Below, piece after piece: positions 33,719 through 46,100 of a DNA stretch of 64,000 nucleotides. The notes beneath the pieces were generated by a model. That model did not search any database. It saw only the letters and a program-made list of their open reading frames with translations, and was not told where the DNA came from. Location of the stretch: positions 868,001 to 932,000 of the forward strand of contig CM065886.1 of the NCBI GenBank assembly GCA_033439255.1. The letters run 5' to 3'. The first letter of the stretch is position 1, and every line of letters begins with the position of its first letter. Origin of the DNA: Hericium rajendrae. Lineage: Eukaryota; Basidiomycota; Agaricomycetes; Russulales; Hericiaceae. The position numbers and the translations under genes are program-made.

Positions 33719-35377
33719 TCAGCAGCTCCCAGAATCAATTCCGAGAGCGCCGCTAATTGCATCGAGCAAGATATCGTTGGAATCGCCTCCGGCCTCCCAC
33801 ATGGCAAAGCCTGCGAGGCCGTTGCTGTCGATGAATTGTCCTTTCGCAGCTGCGCATAGTAATTAGTACAAGCGACAAGCATTTTTGAGTCAGAAGACAT
33901 ACCGAACGAAGTGGCGTCATCGTAGGACACCATCACTTGCGACGTCGGATTGTAGACATAAGGCTACAAGAGGCACGATGAGAAGACTTTTTGAAAGGAT
34001 TCTGAACTGAAATCTCACCGTTTGACTGCAATTATCATAGCGGTAATCAATCCCGCTCGCAGCAGTCCCATTAGCCGTCAAGAATCCACCCTGAATAAGG
34101 CCCCAGAAATCGAAAACACCGCCCACGACATTCGGATTCCCGCACTGGTCTACCCCGCCCGCCGTCGCGTCCCAGCTGTCCCCAGCAGGCTGCTGCGACT
34201 TATCGAACGCCGGATACGCAGCGAGGGTGTTAGCGGTGACCGCGGCACTGGCCGCGACGTGGAAGCTGTGCCCGTAGGACGCGACGCCGAGGATGATCTG
34301 GTTGGCCGGGAAGCCCGCCTGTGTCCACGAGGCGACGGCGGACGTCGCGGAGCCGTCTTGCGTCGGCGCGCATGCGTCGGCGAGCGGGGCGTTCGGGCCG
34401 ACCGACGGCGACCAGGAGCCCCAGATGTCGTAGTTCATGACCTCTAGAGTTGCAGATATATTAGCATCGCGGGTAGATTTAAAGTTGTAGGGAGGTCCTG
34501 CGTACCGATGTGGTCGAGCACTTTCGCGAACCCAGAGACGTCGGACATGGGCGTTCCGTCGGGGCCCATCCAGGGCGTGACGGACGTCGCGGCGGATAGT
34601 GTCAGGTTCTGCGCGCCGTTCTGGCTTCGGAGCTCTTGGAGGAAGGAGAGAAAGTTCGCGCCGTCGTCGGGGGAGATGACGTTACAGCCGATGCCTTGCT
34701 TGTTGGGGTATTCCCAGCTAGATGTTGGCAACGTATTTGAGACACGGTTTGCAGATGGTATAACGGAGGTACGCACTCGAATTCAATGCCATCTAGGCTG
34801 TATTGCGAAACGACTTTCATCACCGCCTGCGCGAATGCGGTGCGGTTGTCCGAGGTCGAAACGGCTGAGGAGAAATATTGGGATCCGGTCCAGCCGCCGA
34901 TAGACAGAATGGCTTGCACGTTCTGATGCAGACCAAGTCAGCTAGTTGCGCAGTATGAAGCGTTGTTAGACATACGTTCTGGTGGGCGGTCTGGACGAAT
35001 TGAGGAAGCAATTGCATGTCGGACTGGGCGAGGCCGATCGTGTTGACGTCCGGTGTAGTTGTGCTTCACAGACGAGGTGAGACTAAAATCATCCTAACGA
35101 ACATGGCGGAGGCCTACGCGAAAGAGTATATCACCGAGGTATACTTCGACCAGCTTAGATTGTTGAGGCCGTATTGGTCATTGTGCCAGGCAGCGAACCA
35201 AGTGGACGCGACGATGTCGCCGTTCGAGGAGGTATTAGCGGGAGCGCTACTAGATGCGCCGCCACTCGGGACGGCGGAAGAGGAAGCAGAGGGAGCGGCA
35301 TCCCGCGCCACCAGGGAGCAGCAGGGCGCAGCCCGTACTAATGGGACAAGCAGAAGGGGTGCCAAGGAGAAGAACAT
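33719..35377 (-). CDS. Secreted GH18 chitinase
   Basis: The start is ATG at 35377 (MFFSLAPLLLVPLVRAAP), a clear signal peptide. A Ser/Ala/Pro-rich linker follows, then the GH18 barrel: STWFAAWHNDQYGLNNLSW, SVIYSFA, VQAILSIGGWTGSQYFSSAV and, across an intron, the active site LDGIEFDWEYPN. Later strands include LTLSAATSVTPWMG, VMNYDIWGSW, IILGVASYGHSF and GFAMWEAGGDSNDILL. The catalytic Glu of the DxxDxDxE motif is present; one upstream Asp of that motif is Glu here. The enzyme would hydrolyse chitin outside the cell or in the wall, in cell-wall remodelling or fungal/insect chitin breakdown. About six short introns are present, the stop is at 33719, and no damage was seen. Confidence 0.9.
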
Positions 35378-36382
35378 CGGCACGAGGGATAAGATGGGGA
35401 TGGGGGATTATTGGTGCTTGTGAAACGGTCCACCCACCTGCTTATGTAGAGCCATGTGCAGGTAGAACATAATATCCCGTCCACCAGTCGAAACGAGGGC
35501 AGTCGAAATGACAATCCAGCGTTCAAGTGGCCGTAACCTCGTTTCGGACACGTTCTAACCTGCAGGTTGCTCAAAGAAAAAGATAGGAAAACAGGGTGAT
35601 GTCGGGCACGAAGACATTTCTGGGAGACAGGATGCTCAACTGAGCTGAACATGACCACAATGAGGTCAATGGGACAATGCACGCCGGCGGCGAACGACAA
35701 ATGAGCCCAAGTCACATGGCTCGAGATCAGATAGTTCGATGAGGGCGAATTTGCTGGGATGACATGCAGCTTGAAAGACGCACCTCGTTTTAAAAACGTG
35801 GGCTTCACCATCATTTACCGGATAGGTTCCTGAAAACGCGGCTCGTAGGATACAGCCTTCAGCGTAGCAGGCCGACTGAAAGCATGCATCCAGGCCAAAA
35901 AAAAAGATCTGGGGTTAGCGCATATGTTTGCAGCATGGCCGAGCTGAGACGCCTTTCCATGTCCTGCTGAACCTTGCTACTTGGGCCGGTCCATCAGGCT
36001 GACCCTCGAGGCCTTGAGTTTAATGGTAGACAAAACCTATCTTCGAGAAGCATCTTCAAAATGCATGAGACCTAAGAGAGCCATTGATGAGGTTGTGGGG
36101 GACGATATGTAGAAAGAAAGCAAAGAGCAAGTTTAGTCCAACCCGACCGACACCAGGGTGGTCGCCGTTCGAAGGAGGCCGGGCCGGCACAGGCCGGCGC
36201 TTCACTGGGTAAGCTAAGCGCCTATACGAAGGGATGTTACTTTTACTTCACTTCTATTTACGAGCTTCCTCACGAGGTGAATTACCACCAGAGTCTGCAC
36301 ACTCATAACTTCAAGCGACAGAATACTGACCAGCGTGACCCAATCTGTGCACCAGGAATCCTTCTCGAGACGCGTCTTCACC
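35378..36382. other. Intergenic, 1.0 kb, divergent promoters
   Basis: This lies between the divergent chitinase and FAP7 genes. It contains an A9 run and a GC-rich inverted repeat (GCCGG..CCGGC) at about 36181-36200. No gene was found. Confidence 0.5.
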
Positions 36383-37069
36383 ATGTCCGACTCCACTTCA
36401 CGAAAATCACCCATCATCGTGATCACAGGGACGCCCGGGACAGGAAAATCGACGCACGCCGAGCTGCTAGCAGAAGAGTCGCCCGTACCGCTGCAGCACA
36501 TCAACGTGGGCGAGTGGGTGAAGGAGAAGGGGCTGCACGAAGGCTACGATGAGGAGTGGCAGAGCTACACGGTCGACGAAGACAAGGTGCGTGCCCGCGC
36601 TGCCCGCGTGCGTGCGTGCGTGCGTGCGTGCGTGCACTGAACGCCTGCGACGTGCGTTCATACAGGTGCTCGATGAGATCGAGCCGCTCACGGCAGACGG
36701 CGGGCTTATTTTGGACTGGCACACCTGCGAAGCGTTTCCTGAGCGGTGGGTCGACCTCGTCGTGGTGCTGAGGTGCGATCACACATTGCTGTGGGAACGG
36801 CTGGAGAAACGGTGCGTCTGCGCCCGGACGATGCGTCTTTGCACAACCTCATGTCGGTTTTGCCTTATAGAGGATACCCGCTGAAGAAAATTCAGGAGAA
36901 TAACGAAGCTGAGATCATGGACATCGTCATCGATGAGGCACGATCATCGTATGCCAAACCCATTGTCGTTGAGTTGAAGAGTGAAGGAATGGAGGACCTT
37001 CAATCGAACGTCGCACGGATAGTGCAGTGGATCGAAGCGTGGCAGAAGGACAGAGGACTGGCTGCTTGA
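36383..37069 (+). CDS. FAP7: Adenylate kinase isoenzyme 6 homologue / ribosome maturation factor FAP7
   Basis: Three exons: 36383-36586, 36666-36811 and 36871-37069. The Walker A is GTPGTGKST (residues about 16-24). The NMP-binding part reads LQHINVGEWVKEKGLHEGYD. The family signature appears as LILDWHTCEAFPERWVDLVV and then LRCDHTLLWERLEKRGYPLKK. The C-terminus is EIMDIVIDEARSSYAKPIVV. FAP7/AK6 has adenylate kinase and ATPase activity and acts in 18S rRNA 3'-end maturation with Rps14 (established in yeast). Length (about 182 aa) is typical. The usual HGCDFFP stretch reads HTCEAFP here. The first intron carries a GTGC microsatellite. Confidence 0.9.
36605..36636 (+). repeat. GTGC microsatellite inside the first FAP7 intron
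   Basis: About seven tandem copies of a 4-bp GTGC/CGTG unit lie between the donor and the branch region of the intron at 36587-36665. Confidence 0.85.
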
Positions 37070-39120
37070 GCGAGCAAACTTCGTGCTTCAACGACAAAAG
37101 TAACGTTACCCTCGTTGTGATACACCTAATATCCCATTAGAATAGGAATCTACTGACGCATGGGAAGCGTTGTATGCGGTAGATGGAGGATGGTAGCAGA
37201 CTGGCCTCCAATACGAACATGCTGCTATCTGTATGTTGCCATGAGCATAATTCGACGCACCTGCAGCGGCAGGAGGTCGCAACATTCGCATTAACACAAG
37301 CAGCGGCAAGCTCCAAAAGCTATAAGTCAAATGGTTAAAATGGTTATTTTTCAGGTCAGACCGACTCCCCATCCGGTGGTCTGAGCATGTATATGCCTAC
37401 AGTATACAGACGACGCACGACTCAATCTTACAGTCACGATGACTGTTACTGCAGAAAGGAGGCACGCGAAGAACGAAAGCGGTTTGAATCACAACGCCCA
37501 ATAGCCCAAAATTCGGACATAGCGATGAGGAACAATCGTCGAAGTTGACAGAAACTTTGATAAGGTAAGTAAAAAGCCAACGCCAGGAAAGATCTTGACC
37601 AACCTCGCCGTGGCCGCCAGATGGAAGGAATATCGTCGGGCTGACGAATTTTGTTTGGGTCTCATAGCTGACATTACGGCTGACGCTAGAACTCTACTTA
37701 TTCCAATTCGCATAACAATGGACTGGCGAAGAGCAACCTTTACATGTCAGACGCCCACTCCGATAGGAAGTCAGACATGAAAAGCTAGCTTCTCACTTCT
37801 CGAACGGAATAACTTCTTGAAGGAAGCCCAAAGTCGACGTTGACACGATTCGACGAAGTCCCAGAACCGAAGTGAGACGCCAAAGAAAGAAGAGTAGTAG
37901 AACCGGCAGCAGAGGCTTCAGACCAATGACATTCTTGGAAATCTGCAGGAAAGAGGATCGTTTGAGAACCCAAGCGTCAGTGGAGGTCGACCATGGGCCT
38001 AGACTAATGTTGCTGTGCATGTCAGCTGGGCGGCTGACCAGGGTCAAACGCGACGGACATCGGCGCTTTGTGTTTGGCAGCGCCGAAAACATGAGATTGG
38101 GCAGAGCGTGCCGAGTCGATAGCAGATACGAGCGATAGACAAAATTGAGTCCGGAGGATGCTTAGAGGTACGTCAGCCAAAGGTTTATGAGCTCGAGCTT
38201 CAAATGGGCGGCGCGAGGCTGTCAGTGACTCTTGAAGACAAACACTCGGGATAAATGCGATCTTGGCCGATCATTGGGATGCGGCGAAAGAAAAGGCAAA
38301 ACGACTGCGCGCGGGATGATGAGGCGGAATGAGTACCGATTCGGGAGTATGCTTGCGAGGGCGATCCTGGCACATCACGCGAATGGACGTGAAGATACGA
38401 ACCGATTGACGAAGAAGGCCATGAGCAAAGGCATAGATGAGTATGAAGAAGACTTGCGGACGTAGTGTCAGCCCAGAATGTCAGCCGCCGGTCCAAGACA
38501 ACAGTACCAGTCACTCGCCCAATCTGAACCAAGCGAAAAGTCCGAGTCAGCCGGTCAAGCGAAGCTTCGAGCGGAAGCCGATGCAGAGGAAAAAACGGAT
38601 ACGAGCAAAAGTTAATACCTGGATCCAAGGAAAAAGGAACCTTGAGGAGCCAGAGATCTGGAGGTATACCAATCGAAGACGGGCGATCTTCAGCTTATAA
38701 TGGGCGGCGAGTGGCCACGAAATAAGACAGTGTGGTTACGCACCAGACAACCAAAAAGGCCTTTATCGTCAATTCCTGAAAAAGGTACGGAAGAACGTAC
38801 CGATCGGCCAAGCGGGGAAATCCAGGATCGCAGAGTAGTCAGCCTGCTCATTGATCATCGATTCCACTTGTGCGAGGAGAAGGGCGAGAACCAGTTGGAG
38901 GCGAAGGCTTGGCGCGAATGAAGGGAAAATAAGATGAGGGCAGACTAGCAGGGGGATGATGGAAGTAAGAGGACAAGAGACGGACGACGGTAAGACAACA
39001 GGACGAGGTCTTAAATATCCCGAGCGGGGCTGACACTATTTGATCTGCCAAACATAGGTTCCAGACCATTAGTCTGAATCGAAACGACATTGGTGGAAGT
39101 ACTGTGTTCCCCACATTCTC
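37070..39120. other. Gene-poor interval, 2.0 kb
   Basis: Only frames up to about 142 codons are present, overlapping on both strands, with no recognised motif and no coherent chain of splice-compatible exons. No gene is called. Confidence 0.45.
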
Positions 39121-39129
39121 ATAATGGAA

Positions 39130-39285
39130 ACATGTATCAGTTTGGTTTGGAATTTACCAAGCTGGTCAAGACGGGGTTGCGGGAGGGACGGTCAAGGGCA
39201 ATCAATGCGCTATCCTTCCCGAAGGCCTAAAGGCTATGAATGTCTTACATTCGTGGGCGAGGCAAAGATGAACTTGCCACATGCG
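39130..39285 (+). pseudogene. Fragment of a GroES-like reductase gene (51.6/55.5-kb type)
   Basis: Translation gives YQFGLEFTKLVKTGLREGR, closely matching YQFGLEFTKLVSEWLHEGR near the C-terminus of the gene at 51624-52970 (minus). The match continues for only about 50 codons with the frame lost. No other exon of that type adjoins it, so it is a relic of a local duplication. Confidence 0.75.
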
Positions 39286-39479
39286 TGAGGAGAATCGATA
39301 GTGTTCATCCTATCCATTGCGCGGGTCGAATACTAAAATCGTATATTAAGACCATGTGGATAGATGCCTAAAGTCTTGTTTTCAGCTGAGCACGTCATTC
39401 AAAGCAGCAGGATTCACCTAAGTTGTGGTTTTATTTTTATCTTGAGGGAGGAACATAAAAAGTAGTATTTCTTGTACCT

Positions 39480-39640
39480 CGGGATAGTCGGCACGGTCAT
39501 GTTGCCAGCGCGTTCGATCCCATGTCCCCAAAAGCCCCTCGCGTTCTGTGCAGAGCGCGCGATCTCCTTTGAGTGACGCAAACCTAGAACATATGCAGGG
39601 TCAACCAGCGCACCCGCAGGGGCAACCAGTGTATCGTCGA
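39480..39640 (-). pseudogene. Unidentified duplicated gene fragment (copy 1)
   Basis: The minus strand here aligns with the plus strand at about 50850-50990. Shared words include AYVLGLRH/AYVLRHQ, HGIERAGN/HVIEWAGN and an AACCCC/ATCCCGAGGT-type end. Both copies sit directly upstream of, and divergent from, a reductase gene copy. The parent gene is not recognised. Confidence 0.5.
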
Positions 39641-40865
39641 GACGTGTGCGGCTCCGACTTTTGATATCTTTACATCGTGACGGCCGCCCAGGATCCAACA
39701 GACTGTCAGTCCGCTCATCTCTTCTCCGTATCACTTGTACTGAATCTCGTCTAGGGAACGGCATCGAGTTCGGTTCTAAGCCACCGGGCAATGGCGAAGG
39801 AAACGACTTTGTTGGACTCGTCGCAGCCATGGGCAACGGCGTCAGCAACATCAAAGTCGGCGAAAGAGTACATCTTCGCACCTCTAGCACTCCGGACCGT
39901 AGTCGCTGAGGCGGCATGCACAGGTCACTGGCTTTTTCAACGACGCCTTCCGCGAGTATTGCTCGCCCGCGCATCCCGGAAGGCACCTCCAACGAAGAGG
40001 CCGCTATGATTACGCTCGCACTGGGCACGGCGGCCATCGGCTTGTGCCGTCACGCCAACTTCCCCGAACAGGCACCTCTGGGGCACACGATCCTCGTATG
40101 GAGCGGCTCGTGTACATCCAGTCTTGGAGTAGCATAGCGATGTCATAGCTAATGCCAGTATATGACAGCTTCCGTCGGCCTGTACGCGATCCAGCTCGAG
40201 CGCCTGGTAGGCTTCAAGGTCATCACGACCACGTCGCTGAGCTCGCACAGAGCCAGGCACATTTCGCGTTCGACTACCGTGCTCCGGACGTCGTTGCGTA
40301 GATCGTCGATGCCTCGGGGCGCGGAGGCGTCGATCATGTCTACGATGCCATCCCTGAGCAAGGGAGCTACGAGGCGGCGGTCAAGGCGTTTGGGAAGGAC
40401 GGGCCGAGGCGCATGGCGCTGGTGCTTTCTGTCGATGAGAGTGCTTTTGAGCCGGCGTGGAAGCCCATTTCAGCGTCGTCTCGACGCTGCTGGGCTCTGC
40501 AGTGGCCCTATTCGGGTGGTACTTCGTTGTGAGTGCGGATTTGTGTCCAAGATGAGAGGCTTACTCTGTTGACTCTCCTAAAGACGATGAACGCGACATT
40601 CTGTTCGGTCAGAGCCTGTACAAGCAGGTGGAGGTATGGCTGCGCAGAGAGCGTTTGAAGGCCGACCCTTACACCGCCAAAGCTGGAGGAACGAATGGCG
40701 TGCAGGAGGGGCTCAAATTCATGAAGGAAGGGAAGGTACGTGGTGTCATCAGTTCGCCATCTAATTTCTTGTGCTGATCAATAACTTGCTGTTTTCCTAG
40801 GTTTCTGGGTCCAAGCTTGCATACAGGATCGCTTCAACACGCCTGGCTCAGACGTACGAGTCCTT
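39625..40865 (+). pseudogene. Degenerate GroES-like reductase gene (49.3-kb type)
   Basis: This is a broken paralogue of the gene at 49276-50614. Recognisable in order: TAAQDPTDC (39650), GLVAAMGNGVSNIKVGER (39810), IPEGTSNEEAAMITLALGTA (39985), TASVGLYAIQLERLVGFKVI (40166), RGGVDHVYDAIPE (about 40320), then LYKQVEVWLRRERLKADPYT (40618) and KFMKEGK (40720). Intron positions match the intact gene. The N-terminal exon is missing or unrecognisable. The reading frame changes several times, for instance between about 40230 and 40330 and again near 40460, so no full protein can be made. It points the opposite way to the intact copies. Confidence 0.8.
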
Positions 40866-41122
40866 AATATGCGCTGCACTCTGCTCTTTTAAGTTCGAGC
40901 AGAATCCATGCGTCTAGCTGTAATCATACTAGCGTCAACGACAGTGCAGAAAGTATAACCAACAGACGTACTCGATGAATGCAAAACTCCACTTCTTGAA
41001 CATTCGGGCATCCAATCGCACTCAGCGAAGCCATGATTTTGATGACAATTGATAAATTCACGATACCTCCGTACATCCAGAATACAAACAGCATGCCAGA
41101 CTCGTACAAATTCCACCAACTC

Positions 41123-42340
41123 TCATCCTCTGACCCGCAACACCTTCCGCTTGCCCTTCCCACTCGCCCCAGCGCCCGGGATAGCCGCATTCCCAGCGTC
41201 TGGCGCGCTCATGCCCGCCTTGATCGTGTCGATGAGCACGCCGGAGGACAGTGCCGGGGAATAAGGCGAGATGCGGCTCGCGAGCGGCGGGCTATCTGGA
41301 GGAGTGGGTAATGGCCGCCCGCTCTGCGCAGGAGGCTTCGCTTCTGACTTGACCTTACCCGACGACTTTGTTGCGCCGGATTTGGACTTTGCAGGTTTGG
41401 TGGAGGTGGGAGGCGCAGCGGGCTCGGGGTAAATGTATGGTGCTTTGGGGGTATTATCGGGTCTTAGACGCTGGATCGTGATGGAGATCATTTCGAGCAG
41501 CTGCTTCTCTAGACGCATCGCACAATGAGCTTTCGGTAGATGACACTGACAGAAGCCGCAGTGCGGAAGGAGACGCACTGGACTTTATGTGGGGATTTAC
41601 GAGGCGCCCGTCCTTTTTCCACTGCACGCGCACGCGGCCGGGATTGTCCCAGTCGCGCGGGTGCATCTTGTTGACCTCGTGGAGTGTACCGAGACCGAGA
41701 CGGTTGCTTGCGTCGGCGATGTCCTTGCTGAGAGGCCACCAGACGCTCTTCTCGCGCGGAATTCGTCGTGTGCCAGTGCCGTACGGTTGTTTCGCGTCGA
41801 TGTAGATGGGGTATACGCACGTCCAACTGAGCGAGATCAGCAGCGATTCGATTCGAAGGAAAGAGAGAATGATTGTCAAATGGACGAAAAGCTGGAAAGA
41901 GAGAGCTATCGCAGTCCTCCAACTAGAACCAGGCCAGTCGAACCATGCGTTTCAACACTCGCTTCACCCTGCTGCTCACAGCTGCGTCTCAGTCTACGCC
42001 TGGCTTCGCCAGTACCAGCCGATTCGAGGTCCCAGTCGAACGGTTGCGAAACTCTCGAATGAGATGAGGTTGATGAGAGGACGTACTGCTTGTAAGGAGT
42101 GATATCCGTTACGACCGGTGGACCCTTGGACGTCGGCGACGCAGGTCCTGCTGTAGGTTGCGGTGCGAGTAAGGGCGGCGCATCTTCCTCGTCCTCCTCC
42201 TCGTCCAATCTCTCGCCATCAGCACCAATCTCTTCTAGAATGGCGCCGCGCGTGCCGAGATTGGGCAGAGGACGCGCGGGCAACGGAAGGTCCACGTCGT
42301 CGTCGAACTCTTCTTCAACGATTGCTGTGCGTCGCGACAT
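41123..42340 (-). CDS. SEC65: Signal recognition particle 19-kDa subunit (SRP19/Sec65)
   Basis: The start is ATG at 42340 (MSRRTAIVEEEFDDDVDLPL). Exon 1 encodes an acidic lead ending ITPYK. An unusually long intron follows (about 42085 to 41826). Exon 2 carries the SRP19 core: WTCVYPIYIDAKQPYGTGTR, RIPREKSVWWPLSKDIADAS, GLGTLHEVNKMHPRDWDNPG, RVRVQWKKDGRLVNPHIK. A second intron (about 41578-41512) leads to KKQLLEMISITIQRLRP, then a Pro/Ser/Lys-rich tail that ends KGKRKVLRVRG. The basic tail is typical. SRP19 binds SRP RNA helices 6 and 8 and lets SRP54 join the particle (established). It is head to head with the JTB-like gene about 210 bp away. Part of its first intron is duplicated in decayed form at 48470-48960. 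Confidence 0.9.
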
Positions 42341-42552
42341 TGCAAAGCTGGGCACTTCAGAAAGGAGTGATCAAAGGACAAGGGAGTGATGGTCTATGGC
42401 AGAATACGTGTGCGCCTGTGTAGAACGCAGTAGGCTCAGGTTCGCAGAGGAAGCGTCGGTACATATTCCCACGCCTTCATGCTCCTCTCGACGTTGTGGT
42501 CGACGACGTTCACGACCTTCATGTGCGTATGGTGCTCCTTATCTTTCTAAAA
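42341..42552. promoter_or_regulatory. Short bidirectional promoter region of SRP19 and the JTB-like gene
   Basis: Only about 210 bp separate the two divergent start codons, so both genes must share this upstream DNA. No TATA box is obvious. Confidence 0.5.
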
Positions 42553-43145
42553 ATGTCATCACTAAAGCTCTCATACCACGACCAGTGTTCTCATTTCATG
42601 TGTGATCGTCGTGCGAGCGCAGCAGCAGGGCAGCCCATCAACATCCAATAATGAATCTACGAGCGTAGTATGTCAACCTTTCGGGCCATGCGAGCCATGT
42701 CCTGACAATGCTGTATGTTCAACAAGACCTCGTGCTTGGGAAATATTGGTTGAACTACATCCGACAGCTGCACGAGCCTTTCTGCCAACCCTTCGGCAAT
42801 CGTCGCCTGATGCACTGTTCTCCAACACCACAGGCACCAGCTGCGACCCACCGTCCCAACTCACCCTCGCAGGAAGGTAACGGTGCGCATAAATCAGGAG
42901 GACACCGCCCTCCCCCAATGCATCATACCTCCGACCCGCCACAAGGCGAGACGCCTGCCTGGGAATCGTGCGGCCGCATCATGGAGCGCGAGCGCGCGGA
43001 TTTCTGGGAGTTCGTGGCGTGCAATGTTGTTTTCGCGGCGATTGCTCTGTTCGTGGTGTTCGCGAGGTCGAAGAGATTGGAGGCGCTACATGCGAGGAAG
43101 CTAGCTGCGAGGATAGGTCTGTTGAGGAATCACGGTGGCGGATAG
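42553..43145 (+). CDS. JTB-like single-pass membrane protein
   Basis: The coding exons read CQPFGPCEPCPDNA, an intron (about 42719-42773), LHEPFCQPFGNRRLMHCSPT, an intron (about 42880-42948), then GETPAWESCGRIMERERADF and WEFVACNVVFAAIALFVVFA, followed by RSKRLEALHARKLAARIGLL. The order (Cys-rich lumenal region, conserved SC...R..FW.F just before a single transmembrane helix, short basic tail with RLEAL) matches the jumping-translocation-breakpoint (JTB) family. In animals this is a small membrane protein linked to mitochondria and cytokinesis; its fungal role is unknown. The N-terminus is uncertain: ATG at 42553 followed by a short intron joins in frame, but the resulting start is not a clear signal peptide. 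Confidence 0.65.
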
Positions 43146-46100
43146 AATGCAATTGTAGATTCTTGTTTTGGATGTCAAGTGCGTTTATTTGTGTTCTTAT
43201 TGCTGTGTTTACTGATGACACTCCATTCAAGGAGTACTTTAGTATCATCGGTAATGATCTTGAGGAGCGTCTGATTTTGAACAGGATAATTGTATCCTAA
43301 TGTTGACCGTTCGACCTTCCGACATGTCATCTCTCAAGCGTAGGTGAGTATGCATCACTTACTGTCCTTCTTTTGATCATCAAACCGTGCGGTCTTCATC
43401 AAATCTCAAATCCCTAAACTAAACAAAAATCTTTAAAATATTTGGAGCGTTTCGTTCAATATTGAGCACTCGTGTACGTCCGCCGGCGCCGTTTCGATTC
43501 AGACTGACAGTTTGACACCTGTTTTTGGCGGACCAAACGATGTCAGCCTCCCCTGCTATATTAAAGACTTCCTCTTGTTGTCTTACCGTCGCTCGCGTCT
43601 TATTCTTTTACCTCCATCAGCCTCCCAGCAGCCTACTCTAACTCATCTGTCCTCTTCCTTCCCGCCGTACCTTCTTGCCCTTCAGCATGCCCCCGCTCCT
43701 CTCGACGGTACATGTGCAAGTGGGGGCAATAGTCAGCGAAGACTTCTGTTATCTTGGAGCACTTATTCGTCATGGCGTTCGGTATGTACGCCTGCATGTC
43801 TCAACGAGGGCTTCTCACCAGAACATTCTTCGCAAGGAATACTCTCAGAAGCGTATCTCTAGCGCTCTGCTGTCCGCTGCGCACTCCATATCGCACCCGA
43901 GAGTGTTTTTGGTTTGTGTATACGCTATTCCTTGTGTCCTCGCTGCCGCCGTCTTCTCACATTTATAGACTGATTCCCCCTGATAATTCGCTGGTCAAGC
44001 GTTTTCTTCCCTTCGGTTAACCTTGTCTCTTGCTGGTGTCTTCTAGAGCTCGGTTCGCGCCGCGGTTACACACTTGACTGGCGGTCTTATGCTTCTCGCC
44101 TCGATCAGACCGGTTGTCTGGCGAGCCGACTCCGTTTCACCTCGGACTAGCGGCTGACATCCGCACTGACGAACTGGAGTCATCGGCTAGCCTTGTTCAT
44201 GCTTCCCCAGGTATTCACGCCCCAATGCACCTCAATGTTGACTGCTCGTCTCGCACTTCGTGGGCGAGCTAACCTATGTTTCTTGTCGTCGCTTGCCATT
44301 GGTGCATTACCAGCTCAAGCTTGCACTTCTCCGACTCGGTGACGCCCCTTCGTTCATTCGCCAAGATTCATCTTGGTCTTCTCCTCTAGTATCTGCGACT
44401 AGAGGCCGATGTTGCGTTACGTTTTGGATTGGCGACCTTTCATGCTGACTTGGTTTCAATGATCTACCCTGGCGGCTGACCTTAGCTGACTGGCGCTTTG
44501 GTGTCTTATGAACCCTCTCATTCGGACTCTTCCCTTAATTGCGCTTTTTAGCGCTCTTTGCGTCTCCGTCTGCTGGGATTGCATCGAATTGTCTCATTCT
44601 CACCTTCACGCTTTTGATGACTGACCTTGTCGGTTACTCTTTTCTCTCCAGGATTTCGATCTTCAAAACTCCATCCTGCTCAGTTCACAGGTCTAGCCCT
44701 CGCCCTTGCTTCATGCCGCTATAAAGAAGAGCAAGACGTCTTAGAGATAGCGATGCCGAAGCAAAGTCAATTCCCGAACAAATGAGCGGCAATATGCATT
44801 TGCGAGGGTGTCTCCTGTATCTCCGGTAGTGGCGGCACTCCCGGTTTCTTCTCGCATCGAGGGCTTATCGGTTCTCGCCAACGTCGCGTTCCACGACATT
44901 AATATGGACCAGAATTTCTCACTTTGGAAGATCTCCCTTGGTGATGCCATCATTGCAGCACTGGGTTTTGTTCCGGGTAAGCTATCACAGTCGTAATTTA
45001 GCGTCTAAACTTTTTTTTTTGCCCTTTTCTCCAGGATACTGCGCCTGCGTTCTGACGTTGAGTGTCTATGCTGAAAGTGGATCCAAGCCCAGGAGTTTCT
45101 TCTTCAAGCCCTTTTCCGGGCGTGCGTGCTTTCTGTTCGTCTCAGCTACAAGAAATCTCGATGGACTCTCTAGTCAGTATCCTGGCCAGCAAGCTCCATT
45201 CACTCAGCACAGCATCGCTCGTCGTCTAGTTCGCCCTTCTCAGGCGTGTGTTTATTTATATCGGCAATGTCGCTGGCTTCCGCGTTCCTCTTCCTGTGGC
45301 TCTTCAATTTCGACGCGAACATGTAAGTGTGTTTCTCTGTCGTGCCATGCCTCATTCACGAGCCTCGTCCCGTGCAGCACGGTCTTCAGGCGCATCTTTT
45401 ATCTGAATCGTGATGGTGTTCTCACCAATCTCCGCCTCTCTTCACAGTCGTATTCCACGGAACTATTTCCGACATGATACCGCGCCTCGATACATGGTAT
45501 CTCGGCCGCAATTGGCTGTTGTCTGTTTGGAGCTGGTATGCGCCTATCTTGTTGTTCCTTCGATTTGTGCGCTGAATGTCATTCTGACAGTGTTCACGCT
45601 CCTCCTGCGTAGCAGCACAAATCTGACTGACGATTTGGCAGAGCCGCCGGGTGCTATGACTATCCGTAAACTCAAAATTTTTACATCGAGGATCCTAACG
45701 ACGACTAGTTAGTGTCTCCGACCCTGATAGGAACGACTGAACGGAAAATTCAGAGCGCCTCCGATGCACAAATTCGGAAGCTGGAGATCTCTCGCGGACA
45801 CCGGGGCCGGAAGGGCTTTGAGGAAGAATAAGATAGGTTTTCCGGCCTAAACTGACTACTGAAGTACTGAACAGAAGCCTTGTTTAAATGGATCCTGTCG
45901 CCCGCAATTCTGCAAAGCAGGCGATATTGGGGGCACTAGTCGCGGACTTCACAGCTGACTCCTTACGTTCAGTGCAATTGGTCATGGGAACAGCATGCCT
46001 GTGTATCTGACGCGAGCGACATGCCTGTCTTCCTAGAATCGAATATCGAGTCCTGTTCATGATCCTCGATCCTGTCAACCCCAAGCGCCGCGCGGTCCTG

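Noticed and set aside
41589-42062. Plus-strand 157-codon frame across SRP19
   Set aside because: It is antisense to the confirmed SRP19 exons and lacks any family similarity.
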